NCBI RefSeq assembly: GCF_004210375.1
Contig: NC_134833.1
Coordinates: forward strand, 25,114,063 to 25,178,062
Source of the DNA: Tachypleus tridentatus
Lineage: Eukaryota > Arthropoda > Merostomata > Xiphosura > Limulidae
Direction: 5' to 3'
DNA length: 64,000 nt
Shown here: piece by piece, positions 33,341-46,740 of the stretch
How the letters are laid out: the number at the start of each line of letters is the position of its first letter
Position numbering within the stretch: the stretch's first letter is position 1
Notes under the pieces: model-generated
What the model was told of the DNA's origin: nothing
The model's database searches: none
Seen by the model: the letters and a program-made list of their open reading frames with translations, nothing else
Position numbers and translations under genes: made by a program

Positions 33341-35620
33341 TTAGTAATAAAGTTGAGATTTTAAACTAATGTTAAATGCAGTCTTTATTTTAGTTCTTGA
33401 GATAAACTATTTTTATGAAATAGATTAAACAGCCTTGTATGTTTTTAATGGAAAAATAAAAAAAGTTCTCAAGGAAGTGAAGTATTTCTTGTTTGTTTCT
33501 TTTCATTTTTCTAGTCTTAAACTTTATGATTATTTTAAATGACTCATGAAAACAGAATACCAAATACCACTGATCACTTGGCTCTGTTTCTGACAACCAA
33601 TGATAGAAAGTAGAATGGTATAGTTGGTTTACAACATCTAAAGTAAAGCCCAGTGGGGATCAGCAAAAGTGGGTTGAGGATTTATCTTCACCTTCCAACT
33701 AGACAAAGGTCCAACCATACAGAAATTTGGTGAAATTATGTTTAAGATGATATTATTTGGGCTTCTACAAAGGTTGAGATGATCAAAACATAACCAAGAA
33801 CGTTTGTTTTATTGGAGATTAGTGTTAAATACTTGGAACAATATATCACAATCATTCATCGATAAACTGTATGGCAGCAGTTTATGTAAAGTATGGGATT
33901 CACATTCAAAATGTACTTGTGCATTGTAGAGCATGTTTGCACTTGTTTTATCATTTGCATTATAATGGTTTGTGCCATTAATAAATTCAATTTTTAGTTA
34001 TCCTTGTTTTTAACTCCTTTTTGTGTTACTTTTATGTTTCTCCTATTTCTATTATTATATGTAATAGGTACATGGATTTGTACTGTTTTAAAATAATTTG
34101 ATTCAGTACTTTGTCATGTTTCTGTGTGGGAATATAGTTAATACTTAACATATTATATATCTAAAGTTTTATTTCATGCTGTTGCTTCAGAATTTTGTGC
34201 AATTTCACAAATTTATAAAACATTTTAAAGGGACAAAAAAAGCTTATTAGCCCATCATGGATGTCAGGACATTCTGGTTCTCAGCTATAACCATCTGTTA
34301 CTACATGTGTATTCGTCCAATTTTTCTGGAACTCTGTTACATTTTCTGCCTCCACCAACAGTTGAGGCTCTCAAGAGTACTTTAAAATCTTATGAACAGT
34401 AACCATTAAGTTGGTAAAGTACCTCATTTTATTTCTTGTTTTATAACTTTTACTGATTTGTTTACTGGCTGAAGAATAAAATATACTGTTAGGGTAGAGG
34501 TAACAGTGAATTAAATATAGTCTTACTATGAAATGTTTTATATTTATTTGGAGGATTGTAGAATTTACAAAATGAAGACAGGGTTTTGAGATATAAGTAT
34601 GTTGAACCTTTACATGAAAGTAGTAAAACACTTGTTATTAATTTATGGACAAATTGTTTGCAAAAATATTTCATTAAAACATATTCTTTTTGTACAAATG
34701 AAAATTAATGTTCACTAAAAGTCTGCCAAATTTGGTTAAAGTATGCTATATATTAAGTCATAATATTAAAACTATATACACATAAAAATTTTTGGTTACA
34801 GATTCCTTTTAATGTACAAGTCACAAATAAACTTAAAAAAAGAAATCAATGTATTATTGCAATTAATCCCTCTAATTAAATCTGTATTTTACATAAGAAG
34901 TGAGTAATGTTGCCCAATATTTTTGGTGAATTCTTTACCTTGAATATTATAGTAGGTAAGAAAGAACACAAAATAAATCAACATGATGAGATATGAAGAT
35001 CCTACCAGTAGTAAATGCTGATTTAACTGTTAGAATATACCTATTTTAAACTGAAATATGTTTAACATATATTAGTTATACACCTCTGGGTAGACTCTTC
35101 CTTTCCTTACATTCTCCATCTTTGTGATTCCAGGGCGTATGCAAGGATGAAGAATATTCCCTATACAATGTTTTTGTCCTTCTTTCTCTTCAAAATGCTA
35201 TGCCTCATGGTCTGGGCTTATTTAGGGGAAAATCATTAGGCTTTAGACTGACAGTTTGGTTACTCTGCTATTTGTTTCTCATTGGTCCAGGACTCATTGT
35301 TTTTAATCTTGGATCTCCTTTCTTGGGATCACCCCTATCATATCATACTAGCTTGATTTGTTTCAAGGGTAATGACTGCGGGTAGCAGATCAATTATCTC
35401 AACATAGACAGATTGTCCAAACAGAATAGATGCTGCATTGTAAGGTTTTTGTTTTTCAATGTCTTTCACTTAGTCCCCCAGTGGGACAGCAATAAATCTA
35501 TAGATTTATAACACTAGAATCAGAGAATTTGATGTCCTTTGATGAACACAGCAGATAGCTAAATTTGGTTTTGCTATAAAACACACACACACACGTACGC
35601 ACGCACACACATACTCATTT
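33340..35620. repeat. Second duplicated block, right partner
   Basis: Shorter diverged copy of 13,585-16,900, joined to copy C by an insert. Similarity starts at TAGTAATAAAGTTGAG and jumps at about 33,550 over the ~750 bp seen only at 13,788-14,535. It then runs to the SINE with AC-rich tail at 35,470-35,618. No conserved reading frame was seen. Together with copy C it shows that the ancestral duplication unit spanned at least ~9.8 kb (7,110-16,900). Confidence 0.88.
35470..35618 (+). mobile_element. tRNA-derived SINE with AC-rich tail
   Basis: More complete copy of the element at 16,795: CCCCCAGTGGGACAGC, then AAATCTATAGATTTATAAC, ACTAGAATCAGAG, a decayed B box (AATTTGATGTCC), ACACAGCAGATAGC and GGTTTTGCTATAAAA. 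It ends in an (AC)n/(GCAC)n tail at 35,581-35,618. The tail is typical of this SINE group as I recall it, and the microsatellite probably grew from it. The body is shared with the duplicate, so the insertion is old. Confidence 0.6.
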
Positions 35621-35956
35621 TGTAACTCTGACTGATTGGTTGGGATCTTATTGAAACTCTCAATTACTGAGAATTTGGTCTTCAATACGTCACCTTTGGG
35701 CTTTGGCAATGAATGCATTCTGTCAGGATGAGACAGGCTTACAACACTAGGCTTTCCCTCCAAGTCATATGTTATACAAGGTAATAACTACGATTTGCTC
35801 CAACACATTGTCAAGTCTTGTTAGTGGCACTGGCTCGGCAGCTACACTTTAGTTTCTGTTTCTGCAGTACCTTCATGAGTGTCCATCTCTTTCAATTTTT
35901 CTTAAGCTATCTCAGTTGAGACAGCTATGATATGATATGGTATATTTGGCTATCCC

Positions 35957-36456
35957 NNNNNNNNNNNNNNNNNNNNNNNNNNNNNNNNNNNNNNNNNNNN
36001 NNNNNNNNNNNNNNNNNNNNNNNNNNNNNNNNNNNNNNNNNNNNNNNNNNNNNNNNNNNNNNNNNNNNNNNNNNNNNNNNNNNNNNNNNNNNNNNNNNNN
36101 NNNNNNNNNNNNNNNNNNNNNNNNNNNNNNNNNNNNNNNNNNNNNNNNNNNNNNNNNNNNNNNNNNNNNNNNNNNNNNNNNNNNNNNNNNNNNNNNNNNN
36201 NNNNNNNNNNNNNNNNNNNNNNNNNNNNNNNNNNNNNNNNNNNNNNNNNNNNNNNNNNNNNNNNNNNNNNNNNNNNNNNNNNNNNNNNNNNNNNNNNNNN
36301 NNNNNNNNNNNNNNNNNNNNNNNNNNNNNNNNNNNNNNNNNNNNNNNNNNNNNNNNNNNNNNNNNNNNNNNNNNNNNNNNNNNNNNNNNNNNNNNNNNNN
36401 NNNNNNNNNNNNNNNNNNNNNNNNNNNNNNNNNNNNNNNNNNNNNNNNNNNNNNNN
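35957..36456. other. Assembly gap of exactly 500 N
   Basis: The run of N is exactly 500 long, which is a conventional placeholder and not a measured length. Left of it is unique sequence ending ...GGCTATCCC; right of it the tandem array is already in full register. The true left edge of the array, and an unknown amount of it, is therefore hidden. Confidence 0.98.
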
Positions 36457-37489
36457 TTTCACTGTGTTATGTTATCACGTTGTTCTATATGGATTTCACT
36501 GTGTTATATAATCACGTTCTTATGTTATCACGTTCTTGTATGGATTTCTCTGTCTTATGCTATCACGTTCTTCTATGGATTTTACTGTGTTATGTTATCA
36601 CGTTCTTGAATATGGATTTCAATGTGTTATGTCATCATGTTATTATGTTATCACGTTCTTGTACGGATTTCACTGTGTTATGTTATCACGTTCTTGTATG
36701 GATTTCACTGTGTTATGTTATCACGTTCTTGTATAGGGAATACACTGTGTTATGTTATCACGTTCTTGTATGGATTTCACTGTGTTATGTTATCACGTTC
36801 TTGTATATGGATTTCACTGTGTTATGTTATCAAGTTCTTGTATATGGATTTAACTATGTTATGTCATCACCTTCTTAGGTTATCACGTTCTTGTATATGG
36901 ATTTCAATGTGTTATGTTATACGTTCTTATGTTATTACGTTCTTGTATGGATATCACTATGTTATATTATCACGTTCTTGTATATGGATTTCACTGTGTT
37001 ATGTTATCACGTTCTTATTTTATTACGTTCATGTAGGAATTTCACTGTGTTATATTATCACGTTCTTGTATACAGATTTCACTGTGTTATGTTATCACGT
37101 TCTTGTATATAAATTTCACTGTGTTATGTTATCACGTTACTGTATATGGATTTCACTGTGTTATGCTATCAAGTTCTTGTATATGGATTTCACTGTGTTA
37201 TGTTATCACGTTCTTGTATGGATTTCATTGTGTTATGTTATCACGTTCTTGTATATGGATTTCACTGTGTTATGTTATCATGTTCATGTATATAAATTTC
37301 ACTGTGTTATGTTATCACGTTCTTGTATGGATTTCACTGTGTTATGTTATCACTTTCTTGTATATGGATTTCACTGTGTTATGTTATCACGTTCTTGTAT
37401 GGATTTCACTGTGCTATGTTATCACGTTCTTGTATATGGAGTTCACTTTGTTATGTTATCACGTTCTTGTATATGTATTTCACTGTGTT

Positions 37490-40150
37490 ATAATATCACG
37501 TTCTTTTATATGGATTTCACTGTGTCATGTTATCACGTTCTTGTAAATGGATTTCACTGTGATACGTTATCACGTTCTTGTATATGGAATTCACTGTGTT
37601 ATGATATCACGTTTTTCAATATCGATTTCACTGAGTTATGTTATAACGTTCTTGAATGGATTTCTCTGTGTTATGTTATCACGTTCTTGAATATGGATTT
37701 CACTGTGTTATGTTATCACGTTCTTTTATGGATTTCATTGTGCTATGTTATCACGTTCTTATATATGGATTTCACTGTGTTATATTATCACGTTTTTGTA
37801 TATGGAGTTCACTATGTTATGTCATCACGTTTTTATGTTATCACGTTCTTGTATATGGATTTCACTGTGTTGTATTATCACGTTCTTTTATATGGATTTC
37901 ACTAAGTTATGTTATCACGTTTTTGTATTGATTTTACTGTGTTATGTTATCACGTTCTTGTATATGGATTTCACTGTGTTATGATATCACGTTCTTGTAT
38001 ATGGATTTCACTGTGTTATGTTATGACGTTCTTATGTTATCAAGTTCTTGTATGGATTTCACTGAGTCATGTTATCACGTTCTTTTATGGATTTCACTGT
38101 GTTATGTTATCACGTTGTTCTATATGGATTTCACTGTGTTATGTTATCACGTTTTTGTATGAATTTCACTGTGTTATATCATCACGTTCTTATGTTATCA
38201 CGTTCTTGGATGTATTTCTCTGTCTTATGCTATCACGTTCTTCTATGGATTTTACTGTGTTATTTTATCACGTTCTTGTATATGGATTTCACTGTGTTAT
38301 GTTATCCCGTTCTTCTATATGGATTTCACTGTGTTATGTTATCACGTTCTTGTATGGATTTCTCTGTCTTATGCTATCACGTTCTTGTATATGGATTTCA
38401 CTGTGTTATGTTATCCCGTTGTTGTATGGATTTTACTAGGTTATGTTATAACGTTCTTGTATATGGATTTCATTATGTTTTGTTATCACGTTCTTGTAAA
38501 GATTTCACTGTGTTATGTTATGACGTTCTTGTATATTGATTCGATTGTGTTATGTTGTCACATTCTTTTATGGATTTCATTGTGTTATGTTATCACGTTC
38601 TTGTATATGGATTTCAATGTGTCATATTATGACGTTCCTATGTTATCACGTTCTTGTATGGATTTCACTGTGTTATGTTATCACGTTCTCGTATATGGAT
38701 TTCACTGTGTTATGTTATCACGTTCTTGTATATGGATTTCACTGTGTTATGTTATCACGTTCTTGTATGGATTTCACTGTGTTATGTTATCACGTTCTTG
38801 TATGGATTTCAATGTGTTATGTCATATCGTTATTATGTTATGACGTTCTTATACGGATTTCACTGTGTTATGTCATCACGTTCTTGTACGGATCTCACTG
38901 TGTTATGTTATCACGTTCACCACTGGATTTCACTGTGTTCCGTTATCACGTTTTTTTATAAAGATTTCACTGTGTTATGTTATCACGTTTTTGTATATAG
39001 ATTTCACTGTGTTATGTTATCACGTTCTTGTATAGGGAATACACTGTGTTATGTTATCACGTTCTTGTATGGATTTAACTGTGTTTTGTTATCACGTTCT
39101 TGTATATGGATTTCACTAAGTTATGTTATCACGCTATTTTATGGATTTCACTGTGTTATGTTACCACGTTCTTTTATGGATTTCACTGTGTTATGTTATC
39201 ACGTTCTTGTATATGGATTTCACTGTGTTATGTTATCACGTTCTTATATGGATTTCACTGTGTTATGTTATCACGATCTTGTATATGGATTTCACTATGT
39301 TATGTTATCACGTTCTTGTATGGATTTCACTGTGTTATGTTATGACGTTCTTGTATATTGATTTCACTGTGTTATGTTATCACATTCTTGTATATTGATT
39401 TCACTGTGTTATGTTATCACATTCTTGTGTCGATTTCATTGTGTTATGTTATCACGTTCTTCTATCTGGACTTCACTGTGCCATGTTATGACGTTCTTAT
39501 GTTATCACGTTCTTGTATGGATTTCACTGTGTTATGTTATCACGTTCTTGTATGGATTTCACTGTGTTATGTTATCACGTTCTTGTATATGGATTTCACT
39601 GTGTTATGTTATCACTTTTTTGTATGGATTTCACTGTGTCATGTTATCATGGTTTTTTCGATTTCATTATGTTATGTTATCACGTTCTTGTATATGGATT
39701 TCACTATGTTATGTTATCACGTTCGTGTATATGGATTTTACTCTGTTTTGTTATCACGTTCTTGAAAGGATTTCACTGTGTTTTATTATAACGTTCCTGT
39801 ATATGGATTTTACAGTGTTATGTTATCACGTTCTTTTATATGGAATTCACTGTGTTATGTTATCACGTTCTTGTATATGTATTTCACTGTGTTATGATAT
39901 TACGTTCTTTTATATGGATTTCACTGTGTCATGTTATCACGTTCTTGTAAATGGATTTCACTGTGATATGTTATCACGTTCTTGTATATGGATTTCACTG
40001 TGTTATGTTATCACGTTTTGTATATCGATATCACTGAGTTATGTTATCACGTTCTTGAATATGGATTTCACTGTATTATGTTATCAAATTCTTGTATGGA
40101 TTTCATTGTGTTATGTTATCACGTTCTTGTATATGGATTTCACTGTGTCA
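37490..40150 (+). repeat. Higher-order repeat block 1, first copy
   Basis: A chain of variant units is repeated in the same order at about 41,282-43,735. The offset is 3,792 bp at the left, 3,865 bp after a two-unit (73 bp) difference near 38,465, and about 3,503 bp after a ~362 bp difference near 39,000. Shared rare variants such as GTGATACGTTATCACG and GTTCCGTTATCACG prove common origin beyond the monomer consensus. Confidence 0.85.
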
Positions 40151-41281
40151 TGTTATGAAGTTCTTATGTTATCACGTTCTTGTATGGATTTCACTGTGTT
40201 ATGTTATCACGTTCTTGTATATGGATTTAACTGCGTTATGTTATCACGTTCTTGTATGGATTTCACTGTGTTATGTTATCACGTTCTTGTATATGGATTT
40301 CACTGTGTTATGTTATCACGTTCTTGTATGGATTTCATTGTGTTATGTTATCACGTTCTTCTATATGGATTTCATTGTGCCATGTAATGACGTTCTTATG
40401 TTATCACGTTTTTGTATGGATTTCACTGTGTTATGTTATCACGTTCTTGTATATGGATTTCACTGTGTTATGTTATCACTTTTTTTTGTATGGATTTCAC
40501 TGTGTTATGTTATCATGTTTTTCTTTTTCGATTTCACTGTGTTATGTTATCACGTTCTTGTATATGGATTTCACTGTGTTATGTTATCACGTTCTTGTAT
40601 ATGGATTTCACTGTGTTATGTTATCACGTTCTTGTATATCGATTTTACTGTGTTTTGTTATCACGTTCTTGTATGGATTTCACTGTGTTATGTTATCACG
40701 TTCTTATATCATCACGTTCTTGTATGGATTTCACTGTGTTATGTTATCACGTTCTTGTATATTGATTTCACTGTGTTATGTTATCACATTCTTGTTTGGA
40801 TTTCATTGTGTTATGTTATCACGTTCTTGTATATGGATTTCACTGTGTCATGTTATGACGTTCTTATGTTATCACGTTCTTGTATGGATTTCATTGTGCT
40901 ATGTTATAACGTTCTAGTATATGGATTTCACTGTGTTATGTTATCACGTTATAGTATATGGATTTCACGTGTTATGTTATCACGTTCTGATATATGGATT
41001 TCAATGTGTTATGTTATCACGTTCTTGTATATGGATTTCACTGTGTTATGTTATCACGTTCTTGTATGTATTTCACTGTGGTATTTTATCACGTTCTTGT
41101 ATATGAATTTCACTGTGTTATGTTATCACGTTCTTGTATGGATTTCACTGTGTTATGTTATCACGTTCTTGTATATGGATTTCACTGTGTTATGTTATCA
41201 CGTTCTTGTATATGGATTTCACTGTGTTATGTTATAAAGTTCTTGTATATGGATTTCACTATGTTATGTTATCACGTTTTT

Positions 41282-43735
41282 ATAATATCACGTTCTTTTA
41301 TATGGATTTCACTGTGTCATGTTATCACGTTCTTGTAAATGGATTTCACTGTGATACGTTATCACGTTCTTGTATATGGAATTCACTGTGTTATGATATC
41401 ACGTTTTTGAATATCGATTTCACTGAGTTATGTTATAACGTTCTTGAATGGATTTCTCTGTGTTATGTTATCACGTTCTTGAATATGGATTTCACTGTGT
41501 TATGTTATCACGTTCTTTTATGGATTTCATTGTGCTATGTTATCACGTTCTTATATATGGATTTCACTGTGTTATATTATCACGTTTTTGTATATGGAGT
41601 TCACTATGTTATGTCATCACGTTTTTATGTTATCACGTTCTTGTATATGGATTTCACTGTGTTGTATTATCACGTTCTTTTATATGGATTTCACTAAGTT
41701 ATGTTATCACGTTTTTGTATTGATTTTACTGTGTTATGTTATCACGTTCTTGTATATGGATTTCACTGTGTTATGCTATCACGTTCTTGTATATGGATTT
41801 CACTGTGTTATGTTATGACGTTCTTATGTTATCAAGTTCTTGTATGGATTTCACTGAGTTATGTTATCACGTTCTTTTATGGATTTCACTGTGTTATGTT
41901 ATCACGTTGTTCTATATGGATTTCACTGTGTTATGTTATCACGTTTTTGTATGAATTTCACTTTGTTATATCATCACGTTCTTATGTTATCACGTTCTTG
42001 CATGTATTTCTCTGTCTTATGCTATCACGTTCTTCTATGGATTTTACTGTGTTATTTTATCACGTTCTTGTATATGGATTTCACTGTGTTATGTTATCCC
42101 GTTCTTCTATATGGATTTCACTGTGTTATGTTATCACGTTCTTGTATGGATTTCTCTGTCTTATGCTATCACGTTCTTGTATATGGATTTCACTGTGTTA
42201 TGTTATCCCGTTGTTGTATGGATTTTACTGGTTATGTTATAACGTTCTTGTATATGGATTTCACTGTGTTATGTTATCACGTTCTTGTATATGGATTTCA
42301 CTGTGTTATGTTATCAAATTCTTGTATATGGATTTCATTATGTTTTGTTATCACGTTCTTGTAAAGATTTCACTGTGTTATGTTATGACGTTCTTGTATA
42401 TTGATTCGATTGTGTTATGTTGTCACATTCTTTTATGGATTTCATTGTGTTATGTTATCACGTTCTTGTATATGGATTTCAATGTGTCATATTATGACGT
42501 TCCTATGTTATCACGTTCTTGTATGGATTTTACTGTGTATTGTTATCACGTTCTCGTATATGGATTTCACTGTGTTATGTTATCACGTTCTTGTATATGG
42601 ATTTCACTGTGTTATGTTATCACGTTCTTGTATGGATTTCACTGTGTTATGTTATCACGTTCTTGTATGGATTTCAATGTGTTATGTCATATCGTTATTA
42701 TGTTATGACGTTCTTATACGGATTTCACTGTGTTATGTCATCACGTTCTTGTACGGATCTCACTGTGTTATGTTATCACGTTCTTCACTGGATTTCACTG
42801 TGTTCCGTTATCACGTTTTTTTATAAAGATTTCACTGTGTTATGTTATCACGTTTTTGTATATAGATTTCACTGTGTTATGTTATCACGTTCTTGTATGG
42901 ATTTAACTGTGTTATGTTATCACATTCTTGTGTCGATTTCATTGTGTTATGTTATCACGTTCTTCTGTTTGGACTTCACTGTGCCATGTTATGACGTTCT
43001 TATGTTATCACGTTCTTGTATGGATTTCACTGTGTTATGTTATCACGTTCTTGTATGGATTTCACTGTGTTATGTTATCACGTTCTTGTATATGGATTTC
43101 ACTGTGTTATGTTATCACTTTTTTGTATGGATTTCACTGTGTCATGTTATCATGGTTTTTTCGATTTCATTATGTTATGTTATCACGTTCTTGTATATGG
43201 ATTTCACTATGTTATGTTATCACGTTCGTGTATATGGATTTTACTGTGTTTTGTTATCACGTTCTTGAAAGGATTTCACTGTGTTTTATTATCACGTTCT
43301 TGTATATGGATTTCACTGTGTTATGTTATCACGTTCTTGTATATGGATTTCACTGTGTTATGTTATCACGTTCTTGTATGGATTTCATTGTGTTATGTTA
43401 TCACGTTCTTGTATATGGAGTTCACTTTGTTATGTTATCACGTTCTTGTATATGTATTTCACTGTGTTATGATATCACGTTCTTTTATATGGATTTCACT
43501 GTGTCATGTTATCACGTTCTTGTAAATGGATTTCACTGTGATACGTTATCACGTTCTTGTATATGGAATTCACTGTGTTATGATATCACGTTTTTGTATA
43601 TCGATATCACTGAGTTATGTTATCACGTTCTTGAATATGGATTTCACTGTATTATGTTATCAAATTCTTGTATGGATTTCATTGTGTTATGTTATCACGT
43701 TCTTGTATATGGATTTCACTGTGTCATGTTATGAA
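41282..43735 (+). repeat. Higher-order repeat block 1, second copy
   Basis: Second copy of 37,490-40,150 with the same order of variant units and only scattered base changes. Relative to the first copy it has two extra units near 42,240-42,320 and lacks about ten units that the first copy has at ~39,000-39,360. Both changes are whole numbers of units, as expected from unequal exchange. Confidence 0.85.
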
Positions 43736-45479
43736 GTTCTTATGTTATCACGTTCTTGTATGGAGTTCACTGTGTTATGTTATCACGTTCTTGTATATGG
43801 ATTTCACTGTGTTATGTTATCACGTTCTTGTATGGATTTCACTGTGTTATGTTATCACGTTCTTGTATATTGATTTCACTGTGTTATGTTATCACATTCT
43901 TGTATGGATTTTATTGTGTAATGTTATCACGTTCTTCTATATGGATTTCATTGTGCCATGTAATGACGTTCTTATGTTATCACGTTTTTTGTATGGATTT
44001 CACTGTGTTATGTTATCACGTTCTTGTATATGGATTTCACTGTGTTATGTTATCACTTTTTTGTATGGATTTCACTGTGTTATGTTATCATGTTTTTGTT
44101 TTCGATTTCGTTGTGTTATGTTATCACGTTCTTGTATATGGATTTCACTGTGTTATGTTATCACGTTCTTGTATATAAATTTCACTGTGTTATGTTATCA
44201 CGTTCTTGTATATCGATTTCACTGTGTTTTGTTATCACGTTCTTGTATGGATTTCACAGTGTTTTGTTATCACGTTCTTATATCATCACGTTTTTGTATG
44301 GATTTCACTGTGTTATGTTATGACGTTCTTGTATATTGATTTCACTCTGTTATGTTATCACATTCTTGTATGGATTTCATTGTGTTATGTTATCACGTTC
44401 TTGTATATGGATTTCACAGTGTCATGTTATGACGTTCTTATGTTATCACGTTCTTGTATGGATTTCACTGTGTTATATTATCACGTTCTTGTATATGGAT
44501 TTCACTGTGTTATGTTATCACGTTATTGTATACAGATTTCACAGTGTTATGCAATCACGTTCTGATATATGGATTTCAATGTGTTATGTTATCACGTTCT
44601 TGTATATGGATTTCACTGTGTTATGTTATCACGTTCTTCTATGTATTTCACTGTGTTATTTTATCACGTTCTTGTATATGGATTTCACTGTGTTATGTTA
44701 TCACGTTCTTGTATGGATTTCACTGTGTTATGTTATCACGTTCTTGTATATGGATTTCACTGTGTTATGTTATCACGTTCTTGTATATGGATTTCACTAT
44801 GTTATGTTATCACGTTTTTATATTATCACGTTCTTGTATGGATTTCACTGTGTTATGTTATGACGTTCTTGTATATTGATTTCACTGTGTTATGTTATCA
44901 CGTACTTGTATATAAATTTCACTATAATATGTTATCACGTTCGTGTATATGGATTTCACTGTGTTTTGTTATCACGTTCTTGTATGGATTTCACTGTGTT
45001 ATGTTATCACGTTATTTTATATGGATTTCACTGTGTTATGTTATCACGTTCTTGTATATGGATTTCAATGTGTTATCACGTCTTATCACGTTCTTGTTCT
45101 TGTATGGATTTCACTGTGTTATGTTATCACGTTCTTGTATGTATTTCACTGTGTTATGTTATCACGTTCTTGTATGGATTTCACTGTGTTATGTTATCAC
45201 GTTCTTGTATGGATTTCACTGTGTTATGTTATCACGTTCTTGTATATGGATTTCACTGTGTTATGTTATCACGTTCTTGTATGGATTTCACTGTGTTATG
45301 TTATCACGTTCTTGTATATGGATTTCACTATGTTATGTTATCACGTTCTTGTTTGGATTTCACTGTGTTATGTTATCACGTTCTTGTATATTGATTTCAC
45401 TGTGTTATGTTATCACGTTCTTGTATGGATTTCATTGTGTTATGTTATCACGTTCTTCTATATGGATTTCACTGTGACA

Positions 45480-46740
45480 TGTTATGACGTTCTTATGTTA
45501 TCACGTTCTTGTATGGATTTCATTTTGTTATGTTATCACGTTCCTGTATATGGATTTCACTGTGTTATGTTATCTCTTTTTGTATGGATTTCACTGTGTT
45601 ATTTTATCATGTTTTTCTTTTTCGATTTTATTGTGTTTTGTTATCACGTTCTTTTATATGGATTTCAGTGTGTTATGTTATCACGTTCTTGTATGGATTT
45701 CACTGTGTTATGTTATCACGTTCATGTATATGGATTTCACTATGTTATGTATCACGTTCCTGTCTATGCATCTCACTGTGTTTTGTTATTACGTTGTTGT
45801 ATATGGATTTTACTGTGTTATGTTATCACGTTTTTGTATATGGATTTCACTGTGTTATGTTATCACGTTGTTACATTATCACGTTCTTTTTTGGATTTCA
45901 CTGTGTTATGTTATCACGTTCTTGTATATGGATTTAACTGTGTTATTTTATCACGTTTTTGTATATGGATTTCACTGTGATATGTTATCAAGTTTTTGTA
46001 TATGGATTTCACTATGTTATGATATCACGTTCTTATATCATCATATTTTTGAATGGATTTCATTGTGTTATGTTAACACGTTTTTGTATATGGATTTCAC
46101 CGTGTCATGTTATCACGTTCTTGTATGGATTTGACTGTGTTATGTTATCTCGTTCTTGTATATGGATTTCACTCTGTCATGTTATGACGTTCTTATGTTA
46201 TCACGTTCTTGTATCGATTTCATTATGTTATGCTATCACCTTCTTGTATATGGATTTCACTGTGTTATGTTGCCACGTTATTGTATGCGGATTTCACAGT
46301 TTTATGCTATCACGTTCTTGTATATGGATTTCAATTTGTTATATTATCACGTTCTTGTATATGGATTTCACTGTGTTATGTTATCACGTTTTTGTATGGA
46401 TTTCACTGTGTTATGTCATCACGTTCTTATTTATCACGTTCTTGTATAGATTACACTGTGTTATGTTATGACGTTCTTGTATATTAATTTCACTGTGTTA
46501 TGTTATCATATTCTTGTATGGATTTCATTGTGTTATGTTATCACTTTCTTCTATATGGATTTCACTGTGACATTTTATGACGTTCTTATGTTATCACGTT
46601 CTTGTATGGATTTCATTTTGTTATGTTATCACGTTCCTATATATGGATTTCCATGTGTTATGTTATCACTTTTTATATGGATTTCACTGTGTTATTTTAT
46701 CATGTTTTTGTTTTTCGATTTCACTGTGTTTTGTAATTAC
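45480..46740 (+). repeat. Higher-order repeat block 2, copy 1
   Basis: Chain of variant units found again 3,105 bp further on (48,585-49,845) and a further 3,467 bp on (52,052-53,320). Diagnostic variants are TGTGACATGTTATGACG, the TTTTTCG-containing unit, GTCTATGCATCTCAC and TTGCCACGTTATTG. Confidence 0.85.
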
